DNA of 64,000 nucleotides from Flavobacterium sp. J27 (GTDB taxonomy: Bacteria; Bacteroidota; Bacteroidia; Flavobacteriales; Flavobacteriaceae). Within the stretch, counting starts at the first letter, position 1; each line of letters opens with the position of its first letter. Positions 14,582-26,300 of this stretch are shown piece after piece. The stretch lies in the NCBI RefSeq assembly GCF_004303025.1, contig NZ_PJQW01000009.1:67327-131326 (forward strand), given 5' to 3'. The notes beneath the pieces were generated by a model. The model did not search any database. It saw only the letters and a list, made by a program, of their open reading frames with translations, and was not told the DNA's origin. The position numbers and the translations under genes are program-made.

Positions 14582-17155
14582 TTATTGTTTTACAAATTTT
14601 TTCACTCCAAATTCATTTTCAAAAGTCGTTACTTTAATAAGATATAAACCATTTTGTAGTGACGTCACATCCACTTCATTTGCTTTTGTTTGTAATACTA
14701 ATTTTCCTTCCAAAGTATATACTTCTAATACATTTATATTTTGTGAACTTGAAACATGCAAAATACTTGTTGCTGGGTTAGGGTAAATTTGAAAATTAGT
14801 AAACTCTTGAAAAGATGTCGAACTCAAAACTGAAGAACCAAACTCATACACTCCTCTATCCACAACTGCATTGAAAACTCTTTGGTTCCCTAATAAATCT
14901 GTTGTGCCAATTACACTTGCATTATCTCCAGAATCTATAGCAGGTGAACCCAAACTTAAAGTATAGTCTCCACCAGCTAAATCTGTAAACAATGGATCCA
15001 AACTGTTATTGTTTGCAGAGGTTCCTGAAAGGGTAATTCCTGTAAAATTGGTTTCGTCTGTTGAATTAAGTATTGTTGCTGTAGAAATGCCACTTTCAAT
15101 AAATCCGCCAATAGGCCTTGCTGTTGCACCAGAAATCGCTTTATTATTCCAAAACAAACAGTTGGAAAGAGTAGCTGTATGGTTTGAATTAGTGTTTTTA
15201 GTTAAAGCCAATGTTACTCTGTTCTGGTTATTCATTGATGCATTAGCTCCATCATCTACATTATCCACAAATGTACAATTTGAAATAGTAGTCACAATAT
15301 TAGAACCTGAACCATAAGAACGTAACCACATAGAACTTCCTGCGTATCCATTAGTAGCACTACTTGTATTTGTTGCTTTATTTTTACTAAATAACGTATT
15401 AGAAATTGAATAGGTTATTACAGCTGTGCTTAAATTAGCAGAATAAATAGCCGCACCAATCGCTGATAGATTCTCAGAAAGCTCGCAATTACTAATCACC
15501 ATACTACCCGTTCCTCCAAAAACATTATAACCTCCTGCAATAGCACCTGAAGCTTCAGTAGCAATATTCTTAGTCAATTTACAATTGTTTAAAGTTACAT
15601 TTCTTATACTTGCATTTTTATTAATTCCACCACCATATCTCGTTTCAGTTGCTCCAGAAGTTGCATTAGCATGTCCAGCAGTAATTGTTAATCCATCTAA
15701 TAACGGATTTTCTCCAATTAATGATACCACTGTATAACTATTATCTGATCGAGTGGAATTAACAAAAGAAATGGCAGCATCATCATTTCCTAATAAATCT
15801 CCTGACAAAATCGTTTCATTTGAGCCCACAACACGATCGGAAAGCTGTGTTTCATTGCCTACAAAACCACCATATAATTTTAAATTAGACGCAATGATAC
15901 TAAAAGTAGCATTTCTATCTGAGGCATCTGGAGTATATATTCCTTCAGCAATCCAAATCTCTTCATCATTTTGAGCATCAGCTAAAGCATCATTTAGATT
16001 AGTATATGCATTTGTCCAAGAAATACCATTATTATTTCCAGTTGCATTGGCATTTACATAAATAAATCCAAGCACTCTTTCAGTTTTAAAAGTAATAGGT
16101 AAAGACCAACCAGTAGTATTATTAGTGCATTGTTCACTTAAATATACTTCATAATCAGTAAAAACATCCAAATTAGTTAGATTTACAGAGCTAGAAGTAA
16201 CTCCATTAATAATAATTGCATTTGCGAAAGGTTCTGATGTTTTATGATACGCTAAATTAAAAGTTCCTCCATTAGAAATAGTTATTGTCGCAGTAGTTTC
16301 AGTAATAGCTGAAGCTGTTAAAACAGAAGATTGGGGCGCAAAACAAAAACCATTATAGTTAGCAATACTCGCAATCTCTGTTGGCGTAAGTATACGATTA
16401 TAAATTAGTATATCATCAATAACATCTAAGTATCTATTTGTGTTTATTAATGAATTATATCTATTATTTGCCACAGTAATATTACCTGTTGTATCATGAG
16501 TTTGCAACAAACTTAAGCTACCACTAGACGTAGATTGACTATTACCTCCACTACCATAACTCACTCCATCAATATAAATCGCTAAATTATTAATTAATGT
16601 ATAAGTACAACAACCAGAAAAATTGTCGGAGCGAGATAAAAGTATAGCAACGTGATGCCAGTTCCCGTCACTTACAAACTTACTAGCCAATAATCCCCCG
16701 CTTTTATATGAAAATGCTCCACTATACTGTACTCCTAAAGTAGCGCCTACTTTACCATCTTGTAAATAAACATAATAACCCGCCCAAGTTGAAGTTGAAA
16801 AATCAGGTCTATTACTATCATCTAAAATAATTCGAGTATTGCTATCATTTGTTGTCGTTTTAAGCCAAAAACTCAACGTAATATATTCACCTAAACTTCC
16901 TACAGCTGGAAAATTAATATCAGGGCGTGTTAAATAATCCCCATTTAAATTGACAGCACTAGTAGGAGGAACATCAAAACGGTCATTAATTTCTGATAAA
17001 GCTGTGCCAGTTTGAGTAAAATCTGTTCCATTAGCACCATCAGCTAAAACATTTCCATTTTCAAATTCGTATTGCGCGACCAATCCACTGGTTGGATATT
17101 GTGCACACATAAAATTCGTTAATAAGAAGCTTGTAAAAAGTAATATTGTTCTCAT
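14582..17155 (-). CDS. Secreted LamG / beta-helix protein with type IX sorting domain
   Basis: An 857-residue extracellular protein. After a signal peptide (1-19, ending MCAQ) comes a LamG/concanavalin-like domain (about 20-270; GLVAQYEFENGNVLADGANG). A fibronectin-III-like stretch follows (about 275-360), then a right-handed parallel beta-helix made of repeated short strands (about 365-770; SNCTF, SNCLFWNN, LNNCKLTKN) ending DRGVYEFG as in choice-of-anchor Q proteins. The last 75 residues are a type A T9SS sorting domain (FQIYPNPATSILHVSSS ... NGLYLIKV ... KKFVKQ). It should be exported by the T9SS and attached or released at the surface, perhaps binding or processing a polysaccharide; no catalytic site is evident. 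The kinase/regulator pair lies upstream on the same strand. Confidence 0.9.
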   Translation of the reverse strand: MRTILLFTSFLLTNFMCAQYPTSGLVAQYEFENGNVLADGANGTDFTQTGTALSEINDRFDVPPTSAVNLNGDYLTRPDINFPAVGSLGEYITLSFWLKTTTNDSNTRIILDDSNRPDFSTSTWAGYYVYLQDGKVGATLGVQYSGAFSYKSGGLLASKFVSDGNWHHVAILLSRSDNFSGCCTYTLINNLAIYIDGVSYGSGGNSQSTSSGSLSLLQTHDTTGNITVANNRYNSLINTNRYLDVIDDILIYNRILTPTEIASIANYNGFCFAPQSSVLTASAITETTATITISNGGTFNLAYHKTSEPFANAIIINGVTSSSVNLTNLDVFTDYEVYLSEQCTNNTTGWSLPITFKTERVLGFIYVNANATGNNNGISWTNAYTNLNDALADAQNDEEIWIAEGIYTPDASDRNATFSIIASNLKLYGGFVGNETQLSDRVVGSNETILSGDLLGNDDAAISFVNSTRSDNSYTVVSLIGENPLLDGLTITAGHANATSGATETRYGGGINKNASIRNVTLNNCKLTKNIATEASGAIAGGYNVFGGTGSMVISNCELSENLSAIGAAIYSANLSTAVITYSISNTLFSKNKATNTSSATNGYAGSSMWLRSYGSGSNIVTTISNCTFVDNVDDGANASMNNQNRVTLALTKNTNSNHTATLSNCLFWNNKAISGATARPIGGFIESGISTATILNSTDETNFTGITLSGTSANNNSLDPLFTDLAGGDYTLSLGSPAIDSGDNASVIGTTDLLGNQRVFNAVVDRGVYEFGSSVLSSTSFQEFTNFQIYPNPATSILHVSSSQNINVLEVYTLEGKLVLQTKANEVDVTSLQNGLYLIKVTTFENEFGVKKFVKQ

Positions 17156-17251
17156 AATAAATCTTTTATAGTTTATAAGAACAAAATTCTAGATTATGCT
17201 GTATCTTTTTAAAAGGATTTTCTGAAATTGGGTTTTGACTTGCTAAAGATA

Positions 17252-18004
17252 TTAGCCTATATTCTGAACTATTGTTAAAAACTCTTCTTTTTTATCATTT
17301 GAAATAGAAACTAATTTATCATTATCCATAACAATATATCCACCTTCTTTTTTGATATATTCTTTTATATATTTTAAATTAATCAAATAAGAACGATGCG
17401 GTTTATAGAAGTTCGATTGAGATTCTAACACTTCAACAAAATGTCTTAATGGCTTACATACTAATAACTCTTTTTCTTTTATTGTACTAACTTTGGTATA
17501 CATCCCGTCTGCTTCAAAAAGAATGATATCTTCAAAATTTACAAATTTAAATCCATCTGCAAAAGGCAATCCTATTTTATTAAAATTTGCAGTTTTTAAG
17601 CTTTTTTTCAATTCTTCTAATTTTGTACTAATTTCAGATTTACCAATTTGAAGTATTGCTTTTTCAGTTGCTTCTTTAACTGCTTCAGCATGCAATGGTT
17701 TTAACAAATAATCTATAGCTGTTAGTTGAAAAGCTTTAATCGCATAGTCACTATATGCTGTAGTGAAAATAATTTCAAAATTAAATTCATCTTTGTTTAT
17801 AAAATTTAAAATTTCCAATCCAGAATGTTCAGGCATTTCAATATCCAAATAAACAATCTGTGGTTTATTTTTCTTGATTAATTCTACTCCTGTAAGTAAA
17901 TCTTCTGCCTGAAAAATAGTATCAATTTTAGCTACATTTTCACGAATTAAAATCTCTAGCAAACTTCTAGCTTTTGGTTCATCATCAATAATTATAGCTT
18001 TCAT
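17252..18004 (-). CDS. LytTR-family response regulator
   Basis: A 250-residue regulator. The receiver domain (1-120) has acidic D7/D8, the phospho-acceptor D54 in YLDIEMPEHSG, and the conserved K in LLKPL. The LytTR DNA-binding domain (about 145-245) has FEADGMYTKV, the PHRSYLINLKYIKEY helix-turn region and a beta-rich end. LytTR regulators bind paired direct repeats to switch envelope or extracellular genes. It sits 25 bases downstream of the LytS-type kinase, so the pair is one system. The LamG/T9SS gene follows on the same strand after about 95 bases and may or may not be a target. Confidence 0.95.
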   Translation of the reverse strand: MKAIIIDDEPKARSLLEILIRENVAKIDTIFQAEDLLTGVELIKKNKPQIVYLDIEMPEHSGLEILNFINKDEFNFEIIFTTAYSDYAIKAFQLTAIDYLLKPLHAEAVKEATEKAILQIGKSEISTKLEELKKSLKTANFNKIGLPFADGFKFVNFEDIILFEADGMYTKVSTIKEKELLVCKPLRHFVEVLESQSNFYKPHRSYLINLKYIKEYIKKEGGYIVMDNDKLVSISNDKKEEFLTIVQNIG

Positions 18005-18029
18005 ATTCTTATATTTTATCGTATTTTTT

Positions 18030-20942
18030 CTATTTTAAAATTGGTATTATTAAAATAACTTTTGTTCCTATTACTTCATTGTTTTCGTTTTTTACATCCT
18101 CAATTGTAACCCCTATCTTTTTTTCTTTTCCAAAATTGAGCAATTCCAATCTATTTTTATTTGCCTGAGTGGCGAATGACTGATGTCTTTTACGTTGCAG
18201 TTGTGCGGCTTTTTCCCTACCAATACCATTATCTTCAATAATACATTTTAACATTTGATTATCCGCTAAAATTTCAAAAAGTATTTTCAGAAATCGATCT
18301 CCTTTTTTATGTAACAAACCATGTTTAATTGCATTTTCCACATAGGGTTGAATTAACATCGTAGGTATTTTAACCTCATCTTTACTCACTAAATTAATGA
18401 TTTTATAACTAAATTTTTCTTCAAACCTTAGTTTTTCTAATTCAAGATAAATATTCAAACATTCGATTTCTTCTTTTAAAGATAAGTATCCTTTAGAACT
18501 ATGATTGAGATACGCTCTAATTAAATCGGCAAATTTGGCTAAATAAGAACTAGCCAAATGTTTTTGATTTAAAACAATGTATTCTTGTATAGAATTTAAA
18601 GCGTTAAAAATAAAATGCGGATTCATTTGCGATTTTAAGTTCTCTAATTTTAAGACTGCTAATTCGCTTTCAAATCTGGTATTCTTTAAAACCAACTCGT
18701 TTTCTTTTTCTTTTATGGCTAATTTGTTTCTATAAAAAAGTATTATTATTCCAAAAACAGATAAGAAAATAGGTAGGACAAACCACCATCTTTTCCAATA
18801 AGGAAGATTAATTTGAAAATTTATTTTTTTTGAAATAAAGCTTTTCCCGTTTGAATTTTCAGCCTTTACTTCAAAAGTATAAGCTTTAGGTGGAAGACTA
18901 TTAAAACTCACAAAATTAACATTTTTTTCAATCGGAATCCATTGTTCCTGCAAACCTATTAATCGATACGAAAATTGCAATTCTTCTTTAGGAAAATAGC
19001 CATTGTTATGAAAGGCAATCTTAATCCTATTTTTTTCATAAGGTAACTCATAGTGGTCTTGAATAAGCGTATCCTTTTCATTGATCATTATTGATTTAAC
19101 ATAAACTTCTTTTGGATAATAGGCTTTTGATTTAATCATTTTTTCAATTTCAAAAATACCTTCTTGACTAACAAAATAAAGACTTTCTTTATTTACAATA
19201 ATATCTCGTATGTTTCCAACAAAGTTTGCAGCGTTTATGAGTGTGGATTTAAAACTATTTTTAGTCGTATTAAAAACTTGAATACCTTGATCAGTAACAA
19301 TCCACAAACTAGAACCATCACCTTTAATTTCATGAATAACATTTGATTTCAAACCATTTTCTTCATCAATTTTACCTACAATTTGATGGTTTTTAAAGCC
19401 TAAAATTCCATTTGTAAAAGTAGCTACCCAAACCGTTCCGTCTGCAGTTTTTGAAATACTTCTAGCTATTATACTTTGATTCTTATACTTTAAAACAGTA
19501 GGATTAAAAGAAGCATCATAAACCAATAAATTATCTACAAAAGAAACATACGTTTCATGTGTGTCGTTATTAAAAAAACAATTGTAAGCCCTATTATTGT
19601 TTAATCGTTTAATTTCGGCTAATGTGTTATTTTTATATTCAAAGACCGTTGCTCTATCATAACCAGTATAAATAATTTGATTAGAATTATTAACTTGGTG
19701 TAAATCTTTTGCATTAAAAATACAGTTTAAAGAAGTTAGTCTTTTAGAATCGAAGGAATACAAAAAAGAAAAATTTTCTGTACTTATTAATACTTCATTT
19801 TGTTGTGGTAAAAACAACAGTGCAGTAATTTTTCTTTTATTATTAAGAAATATATTCTCTTTTTCTCCTGTTTTTAGGTTTAAAAGAAACAAATTCCCTT
19901 TTGTAGTACCAATAGCGACTTCGTTTTCATTTATTTTTGCAGTTGCGGAAATCACTTCATTAGTAACTAAATTTTCATACCGCTTTATTTGTAGACTTGG
20001 AACAATAAAGACACCATTTGTTAAAGTGGTTAACCAAAGCGTTTTATTTTCATCAAGTATCGCATTTGTAATAAAATCATTTTTAAAGAAAATATCTTTA
20101 GTAGTAATTACATCTTCATTTTTATCTGCCAGAATAAGTCCGTTTGAAGTACAAAACCATAATTCATCATAATAATTTAAAATCTTAATAATTCTAGTAT
20201 TCTGCAATTCTTTTGGAAAAAAAGTCGCAATTAATGTATTTTCTTTAATTTCAAAAAAAAGGTTTTTATTAGAAATAATATCATATATAAGTAGGTATTC
20301 CTTTTTTTGAAATCTAAAAAATTTTGGAAAGAAATTATTTCCAAATACGGGTAACTTTTGACTTATTTTTTCAACTGAATTTGTTTTAGAAACTGAAAAA
20401 ATAAAATCATTTGCTGTAAAATAAATTTTATTATTGACAAGAAAAGGAGCCCTAATAACTGGATATTTAAAAGTAACGGGTAACTTAATTTCTTTTCTTT
20501 CTTTAGTAAGTAAATTAACCGAAATAAGAACCGAGTTAGAAAAAATAAAAAGTGCTTCGTCTAGAAAAAAAAACTCAGCTAACTCCCCTTTTAATTCATT
20601 TTTTAAATCTAAAAACAATTCTAATTTTTCGTTTTTAATGTAAAAAAACTGTCCAGAAATAGTGTTACACCAAAGCTGTTTTTTTGGATCAAATTTTAAA
20701 CCAAAAACAGAAAGTCCTCTTTTTTTTGAATGAGAAAATTGCACATACTCTTTCCCATCAAATCTATATAATCCTTTATCTGCTGCTAACCAAATGAATC
20801 CTGTACTATCTTCAATTATATCATAAAACTCAACGTCTGGCAAGCCTTCTTTTTCTGTTAATTTTAAAGCAATAGGATCTTGAGCAAATAAAATATTTAC
20901 TAGTAGAAGTAAAAAGAAATAATATAATAAATGCGTTTTCAC
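18030..20942 (-). CDS. LytS-type sensor histidine kinase with two-component propeller
   Basis: A 970-residue kinase. A signal peptide (1-20) leads to a periplasmic seven-bladed propeller region (about 25-600; GFIWLAADKGLYRFDG, TLWLTTLTNGVF, GTVWVATFTNGILGF, SSLWIVTDQGIQVF are blade repeats), then a Y_Y_Y beta-sandwich (about 610-695). One membrane helix lies near 705-727 and a coiled linker follows. The His_kinase domain (LytS type) holds the phospho-His at residue 776 in SQMNPHFIFNALNSIQEY, and an HATPase region has ENAIKHGLLH and DNGIGREKAAQLQ. Propeller sensors in Bacteroidota often respond to glycans, but without a glycan-use locus next to it the ligand is unknown. Confidence 0.94.
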   Translation of the reverse strand: MKTHLLYYFFLLLLVNILFAQDPIALKLTEKEGLPDVEFYDIIEDSTGFIWLAADKGLYRFDGKEYVQFSHSKKRGLSVFGLKFDPKKQLWCNTISGQFFYIKNEKLELFLDLKNELKGELAEFFFLDEALFIFSNSVLISVNLLTKERKEIKLPVTFKYPVIRAPFLVNNKIYFTANDFIFSVSKTNSVEKISQKLPVFGNNFFPKFFRFQKKEYLLIYDIISNKNLFFEIKENTLIATFFPKELQNTRIIKILNYYDELWFCTSNGLILADKNEDVITTKDIFFKNDFITNAILDENKTLWLTTLTNGVFIVPSLQIKRYENLVTNEVISATAKINENEVAIGTTKGNLFLLNLKTGEKENIFLNNKRKITALLFLPQQNEVLISTENFSFLYSFDSKRLTSLNCIFNAKDLHQVNNSNQIIYTGYDRATVFEYKNNTLAEIKRLNNNRAYNCFFNNDTHETYVSFVDNLLVYDASFNPTVLKYKNQSIIARSISKTADGTVWVATFTNGILGFKNHQIVGKIDEENGLKSNVIHEIKGDGSSLWIVTDQGIQVFNTTKNSFKSTLINAANFVGNIRDIIVNKESLYFVSQEGIFEIEKMIKSKAYYPKEVYVKSIMINEKDTLIQDHYELPYEKNRIKIAFHNNGYFPKEELQFSYRLIGLQEQWIPIEKNVNFVSFNSLPPKAYTFEVKAENSNGKSFISKKINFQINLPYWKRWWFVLPIFLSVFGIIILFYRNKLAIKEKENELVLKNTRFESELAVLKLENLKSQMNPHFIFNALNSIQEYIVLNQKHLASSYLAKFADLIRAYLNHSSKGYLSLKEEIECLNIYLELEKLRFEEKFSYKIINLVSKDEVKIPTMLIQPYVENAIKHGLLHKKGDRFLKILFEILADNQMLKCIIEDNGIGREKAAQLQRKRHQSFATQANKNRLELLNFGKEKKIGVTIEDVKNENNEVIGTKVILIIPILK

Positions 20943-21013
20943 TTATCCAAAAATAAAATTTTAAAAGCACACCGCAACTTCTTATTTCTGAAAACCACTT
21001 CTGACTTTCTGAG

Positions 21014-23392
21014 TTATTCTTTTTCTATCGTAATTTTTCTTTTAATCTCTGTGCCAAATTCATCTACAACCGTAAGAACATATGTTCCAGTAGTAGCAAT
21101 AATTTGCTTTTCATGAAATGTTTTTGTACTTCCTAGGTAAGCTTCGTTTAAATACCAAAAAACTTCAGTGTCCGCTTTAGAATGTGCCACTTTAAAAATT
21201 ACAGGTTGTATTTTACCTTCAAAATTTTTAGTAAGAATAATTGTAGCATTGGGATTTGGATAAATGAAATCCATTTTTTTCTCATTGGTTACATCAATAC
21301 AATCGGATCGAAAAGACGGAAGTGCACTATAATTAGCATGCTTACTCTTATAATACCATTCCATAACAGGAGGCAAAACAAACCATGATTTAGACACTAT
21401 TTCGTCAATAGGTTCACAAGAACTGTTTACTCTAAACTGCTCGGTTTTATCTAAATGAACTAATTTATGAAAAGGACAATTGCTCGTTTTTTTATCATTT
21501 TTTGGAATCCATTGTAGTATCGCTTCACAATTTTCCTGAGCTAAATATCCAGATTGTTTGCAAACTCGCTTTTCTTCCATATCATTATAAGGTATGGTAA
21601 ACCAATTTGCTTTGGGAAACAAACGAAAAACATCAAATAAAATAGGTGCTGCACTTTCTACACCCGTTAAAAGAGGTCGTCCTTCACCAGTTGCGTTTCC
21701 AACCCAAACACCCACAACATAATCTTGAGTGATTCCTACTGCCCAAGCATCTCTACCGCCAAAACTGGTTCCGGTTTTCCAAGCCAATTCAATGGAAGAA
21801 TCATAAAATCGCCATGCTTCATCACCTTGAGGACGATTAACTTCTTTCATAGCATTAAAAGTATGCCAAATAGCTCCTGCACTAAATACATTCTTTTCTC
21901 TTTTTGGCTGACCAAAATTTGTTTTTATGGCTACATTATAATTTAAATCTGCTAATTCATTTGTTCGAAATTCATCTTGCGTTTGGTTATAATTTGTCAA
22001 CGTATTTGCCATATATGAATAAGCACGACACAAATCCCAAAGATTCGTCTCTGCTCCACCCAAAATTAGAGAGAGTCCATAATTAGAAGGATGTCTATTT
22101 ACATCTCGCAATTTTAATTTCTGCAGTTGCTCATAAAATTTAGTTACCGAATAATCTTGCAACATCAATACGGCAGGTATATTCAAGGAACGTGCTAAAG
22201 CTCTGTTTGCAGCAACTGCTCCATCATAAGATAAATCATAGTTTTGAGGTGTGTATCCCGAAATTTGTGTAGGAATATCAGGAATTAATGTGTTGGGTAA
22301 AATCTCACCATCATCTAACATAGATGCGTATAAAAAAGGTTTTAAAATACTACCTGTACTTCTCGGTGCGTCAATAATATCAACATCTTTTTGATGGTCC
22401 TTGTCTGTTGGACTATTACCTACATAAGAAACAATATTTCTTGTTTTTACATCTACTACCAAAACTGCTATGTTATAAACCTGATTTTGTTTATATAAAC
22501 TATAGTATTGGGTTACAATATCATTAACTCGTTCTTGAACATCTAATTGAACCGTTGTTTTAATTTTTTCTCCATGATGTTCTTTTGCAATTTTTTGTAA
22601 TAAATGTGGTGCAATTTGAGGAACAGCAAATGGCTTTTGAGGCAATGGTTCCAACAAAGCTAATTCATAAGTTTCTTTATCGATAACTTTATTCTCATAT
22701 ATTTTTTTTAATAATCGATTTCTTTTAGTCAATAATTTATTTTGGTTTTTACCAGGATAAATTAAACTAGGTGCATTGGGTAAAACTGCTAAAGTAGCCG
22801 CTTCTGCCCAAGACAACTGATGTGGTTGCAAACCAAAATAACGCCAAGAAGCCATTTCTAACCCTACCACATTACTTCCAAAAGGTGCATGAGCAGCATA
22901 TAATTGTAGAATTTTATCTTTTGTGTATCGAAATTCTAACCGAGTTGCCAAAATTACTTCTAACATTTTTTCAAAATAAGATCTTTTTTTTTCATCTCTA
23001 TGCAAACGGATAACTTGTTGCGTTAAGGTACTTCCTCCTCTAACGACCTTGTTAGCCTTTCTATTTTGTTGAAATGCATGATACATTGAAATGGGATTAA
23101 ACCCAAAATGACTATAAAAATGTTGATCTTCGAAGGCAATAATACATTCTTTAAATTTTGTAGGAATACTGTCATTTTCTGGAAATCGCCATTGACCGTC
23201 ATCTGCAATTTTTGCTCCCATAAATTGTCCTTCTTTGCTTTCTATAACTGTAGTATAATTAGATTCAAAAAGAACTTTGGGTAGCGAAAAATAATAAACA
23301 ACCATAAGAAATATTCCTATGGCTGTTTTTATTTTATGCTTTTTAAAAAATCTAAAAAGCTTTTGAATTATTCTTTTATAATATTGATCCAC
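21014..23392 (-). CDS. pbpC: Penicillin-binding protein 1C
   Basis: A 792-residue bifunctional peptidoglycan synthase. An N-terminal membrane anchor (about 20-45) is followed by a GT51 glycosyltransferase domain with EDQHFYSHFGFNP and RGGSTLTQQVIRL. The transpeptidase domain has STGSILKPFLYA (SxxK serine), the SLN triad in ARSLNIPAVLM, and KTGTSFGGRDAW. The C-terminal BiPBP_C-type domain closes the protein (IYPNPNATIILTKNF onward), which marks the 1C class. It overlaps the alpha-2-macroglobulin gene by 25 bases and shares its transcript, as E. coli pbpC does with yfhM. The pairing suggests envelope repair or defence against proteases. Confidence 0.96.
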   Translation of the reverse strand: MDQYYKRIIQKLFRFFKKHKIKTAIGIFLMVVYYFSLPKVLFESNYTTVIESKEGQFMGAKIADDGQWRFPENDSIPTKFKECIIAFEDQHFYSHFGFNPISMYHAFQQNRKANKVVRGGSTLTQQVIRLHRDEKKRSYFEKMLEVILATRLEFRYTKDKILQLYAAHAPFGSNVVGLEMASWRYFGLQPHQLSWAEAATLAVLPNAPSLIYPGKNQNKLLTKRNRLLKKIYENKVIDKETYELALLEPLPQKPFAVPQIAPHLLQKIAKEHHGEKIKTTVQLDVQERVNDIVTQYYSLYKQNQVYNIAVLVVDVKTRNIVSYVGNSPTDKDHQKDVDIIDAPRSTGSILKPFLYASMLDDGEILPNTLIPDIPTQISGYTPQNYDLSYDGAVAANRALARSLNIPAVLMLQDYSVTKFYEQLQKLKLRDVNRHPSNYGLSLILGGAETNLWDLCRAYSYMANTLTNYNQTQDEFRTNELADLNYNVAIKTNFGQPKREKNVFSAGAIWHTFNAMKEVNRPQGDEAWRFYDSSIELAWKTGTSFGGRDAWAVGITQDYVVGVWVGNATGEGRPLLTGVESAAPILFDVFRLFPKANWFTIPYNDMEEKRVCKQSGYLAQENCEAILQWIPKNDKKTSNCPFHKLVHLDKTEQFRVNSSCEPIDEIVSKSWFVLPPVMEWYYKSKHANYSALPSFRSDCIDVTNEKKMDFIYPNPNATIILTKNFEGKIQPVIFKVAHSKADTEVFWYLNEAYLGSTKTFHEKQIIATTGTYVLTVVDEFGTEIKRKITIEKE

Positions 23393-26300
23393 TGCCCTTT
23401 GTTTCTCACGATGTAATTATCATCATACATAGCTTCACATTGAATTCCAGGTAAATAATAGGTTCCTAAGAAAGAAGCATTTAATAAAACGGTAAACGTT
23501 TTAGATTCATTTATATCTAAATTAAAATAGAAATTGGTTCTATCATCTCTAATATCAATGTAATCAGCTTTATTTTCCGTTTCACTGCCAAAATCAGTAT
23601 AACGTGAATTCATAATTTCAAAACCAGACGGTACAATTTGAGTTAAAGCAATGTTATTCATCCTCTCTGAACTATTATTTCTAATGGTAACCTGACCAAT
23701 AATTTCTGTTCCTTGTTCAATTGCATTGAAATTAATAGCGCCACCAGCTTTATTTCTATAAGAAACAACAGCTGTTAAATTCTTTTGAATTTCTTTTTCT
23801 TCTCCAATAGGTAGCACACCACTATTTAAAACTCGAACATAAACAGTACCGTTATTATTATTTTTAATTGAAACACTGTATTTACCTTTGTTTACATTCA
23901 GCTGCTTATCAATAACTGATTTTTGAGTCGCTAAGTTTTCCGATTTTCCACCAAAATTAATACCAACATTTACTCCTTTTTCACCATTCTTAATTGCAAA
24001 TTTTGACATTGCATAAAGCGAATAAGCCGTAGTTTGTGTACTCATATATTGATTCGAAGAAAGATTTTTTGCTAATACATTGGCTAATTCAAAAGCCTTT
24101 GTTTTATTATCCATTAACAAATAGGTCTCTAACAACATGGCTCTACTTCGATCTTCTGAACCATAATAGTAATAATAACTTTTCGAATTATACTCAAAAG
24201 AACCTACAGATAAAATTAGTTTTTGTGCCGCTGATTTTTGACCCACAATAGCATAACAAGCTGCTAAACGTAATTTAGATTCATTTGAAATCCCAACAGT
24301 TTCCCTTAATCTATTCATAGAACCTAAATCGGCTACACCAGCTAGCGCTAATGTGTACAAACGATAAGCTTGAGCAAAATCATTATAATAACCTGAATTA
24401 TACCTCCATTGTTTCGCTTGTCTTTGTTGATATGAAATCCATTTTTGTTTGAAACCTGTAGGCAATATATATCCTTTTTTCTCTGCTTCTATCATAAAAT
24501 GACCTGCATAAGAAGTTCCCCAATCATCAGGTGAACCTTCACCTTGCCAGTATGCTAGACCACCATTGGAAACTTGGAATCTTCCTAATCGTTGAATTCC
24601 TTGATTCACATTGTATTGCATTTTTTGTTTTCGAGCATCATCAATAGCGACAACATCTGCTAAATACAATTGTGGGAAAACACTTGACGTTGTTTGCTCT
24701 ACACAACCGTGAGGATATTGTATTAAGTATTTTAATCTTCTATTAAAATCTATGGTTGGGAAAGAAGACACTTCAATTCTAGCATTATTTGTTCCTGCAA
24801 CACCAAAAGTTTCCCAATTAATCGCTTTGGTAGTATTGGGTTCTAATACCAAATCCATATAATCAGTTGTTTCTGGATTAGGGTTAGTAATATCAATTTC
24901 GACAGGGAAAGATGCTTTTTCAGACCCTGAAGTTGCTACTACTTCTATTTTACCTAAACCCGTTACTTCACCAACTTCCAAGTTAAAATAAACCATTTTT
25001 TCATCTGGGGAACTAAAGCTTACTTGTTGTTTAGCCGATTCTAAAATTCGAATTCCATTATTTGTTTTTACTTGAACCGTTACATTTTTGACATTTTTTT
25101 CCATAGCAAAAACGGTAACTGGCAGAGTAATTTTCTCATTTGGAGAAATTTTTCTTGGTAAAGAAGCTAAAACCATCAAAGGACTTCTAACAGGTGTAGT
25201 TTTTTCTGCACTTCCGTAAGCATTTGAATTAATGTCTCCTGCTACGACCATAGTCCGAACGGAACCCACATAATTCGGCATTTCAATAGTATGTGCTTTT
25301 GTTTCTCCTTTTTCTAACTTGAAAGGTCCTAAATAAATTACTACTGGCTTAAATCGATTTGCTTTTTTTGCTTTTCCTCCACCTAAATCTTCATCACCCC
25401 CTAAACTAAAAATCTGATTTATTTTTCCACCATATGCTCCAATTACATCATCATATACGTCCCAAGTTTTAACCCCTAAAGCTTGTTTGGAATAGAATTT
25501 ATCCCATGCATTTGGTGTTTTAAATCGGGTTAAGTCTAACAGCCCTTCGTCAACAATAGCCACAGTATATGTCATCGGTTTCCCATTCTTTTCACTGACT
25601 TTTAAGGTTGCTTTTTGTTCTGGACGTAATACTTCTGGCATAGCTACCAGAGGTTCTAAAATGGTATTTTTATCTACTACTTCAATTGGAATAATTCCAT
25701 ACATTCGTATTGGCGTATCATTTAAAGTAGAAGCATGTGGTTTTAACAAAGTAATATTTACATAGACATTTGGAGCCATTTCTGGTGTAACTGGAATTTC
25801 AACTTTCGTTTCTCCTTTTGTTGTATTGGTCCAAAGTGTTTGCACTACTTTTGAACCATTCTCTAATGAAATCAATGCTCTTCCTCCTTCACTGGAAGGA
25901 AAAGATATAATTGCTTTTTCTCCAACCGCATATTTGTCTTTATCGGAAGCAAAAACAAGCATACTAGCTGTTGCTGCATCACCTGACTTTGTTTTTCCAG
26001 ACCAATAAGGCCAATCTATAAGTGCTGTAGTACTTGTTGCATGTCCTTCATTTGGGTCTACAACTCTAATTAAATATCTACCCCAATCACCCTCAGGAAC
26101 TAAAAACTGAAAACTTCCTTTTCCGTTACTATTTGTAGATATAGTAAAGTTCTTATAAGCTGTTGTTGCGTTATCAGAATTAAAACGAGATAAATTATCC
26201 CCACCACTATTCCACCACCATCTCCATTCTACTTTATATACTCTAACCTCTAAATTTTTAACTGCTTTTGGTTTTCCATTTTCAGATAAAGTAACCACTT

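Noticed and set aside
15009..15974. Plus-strand frames opposite the LamG/T9SS gene
   Set aside because: These are shadows of a strongly supported minus-strand protein.
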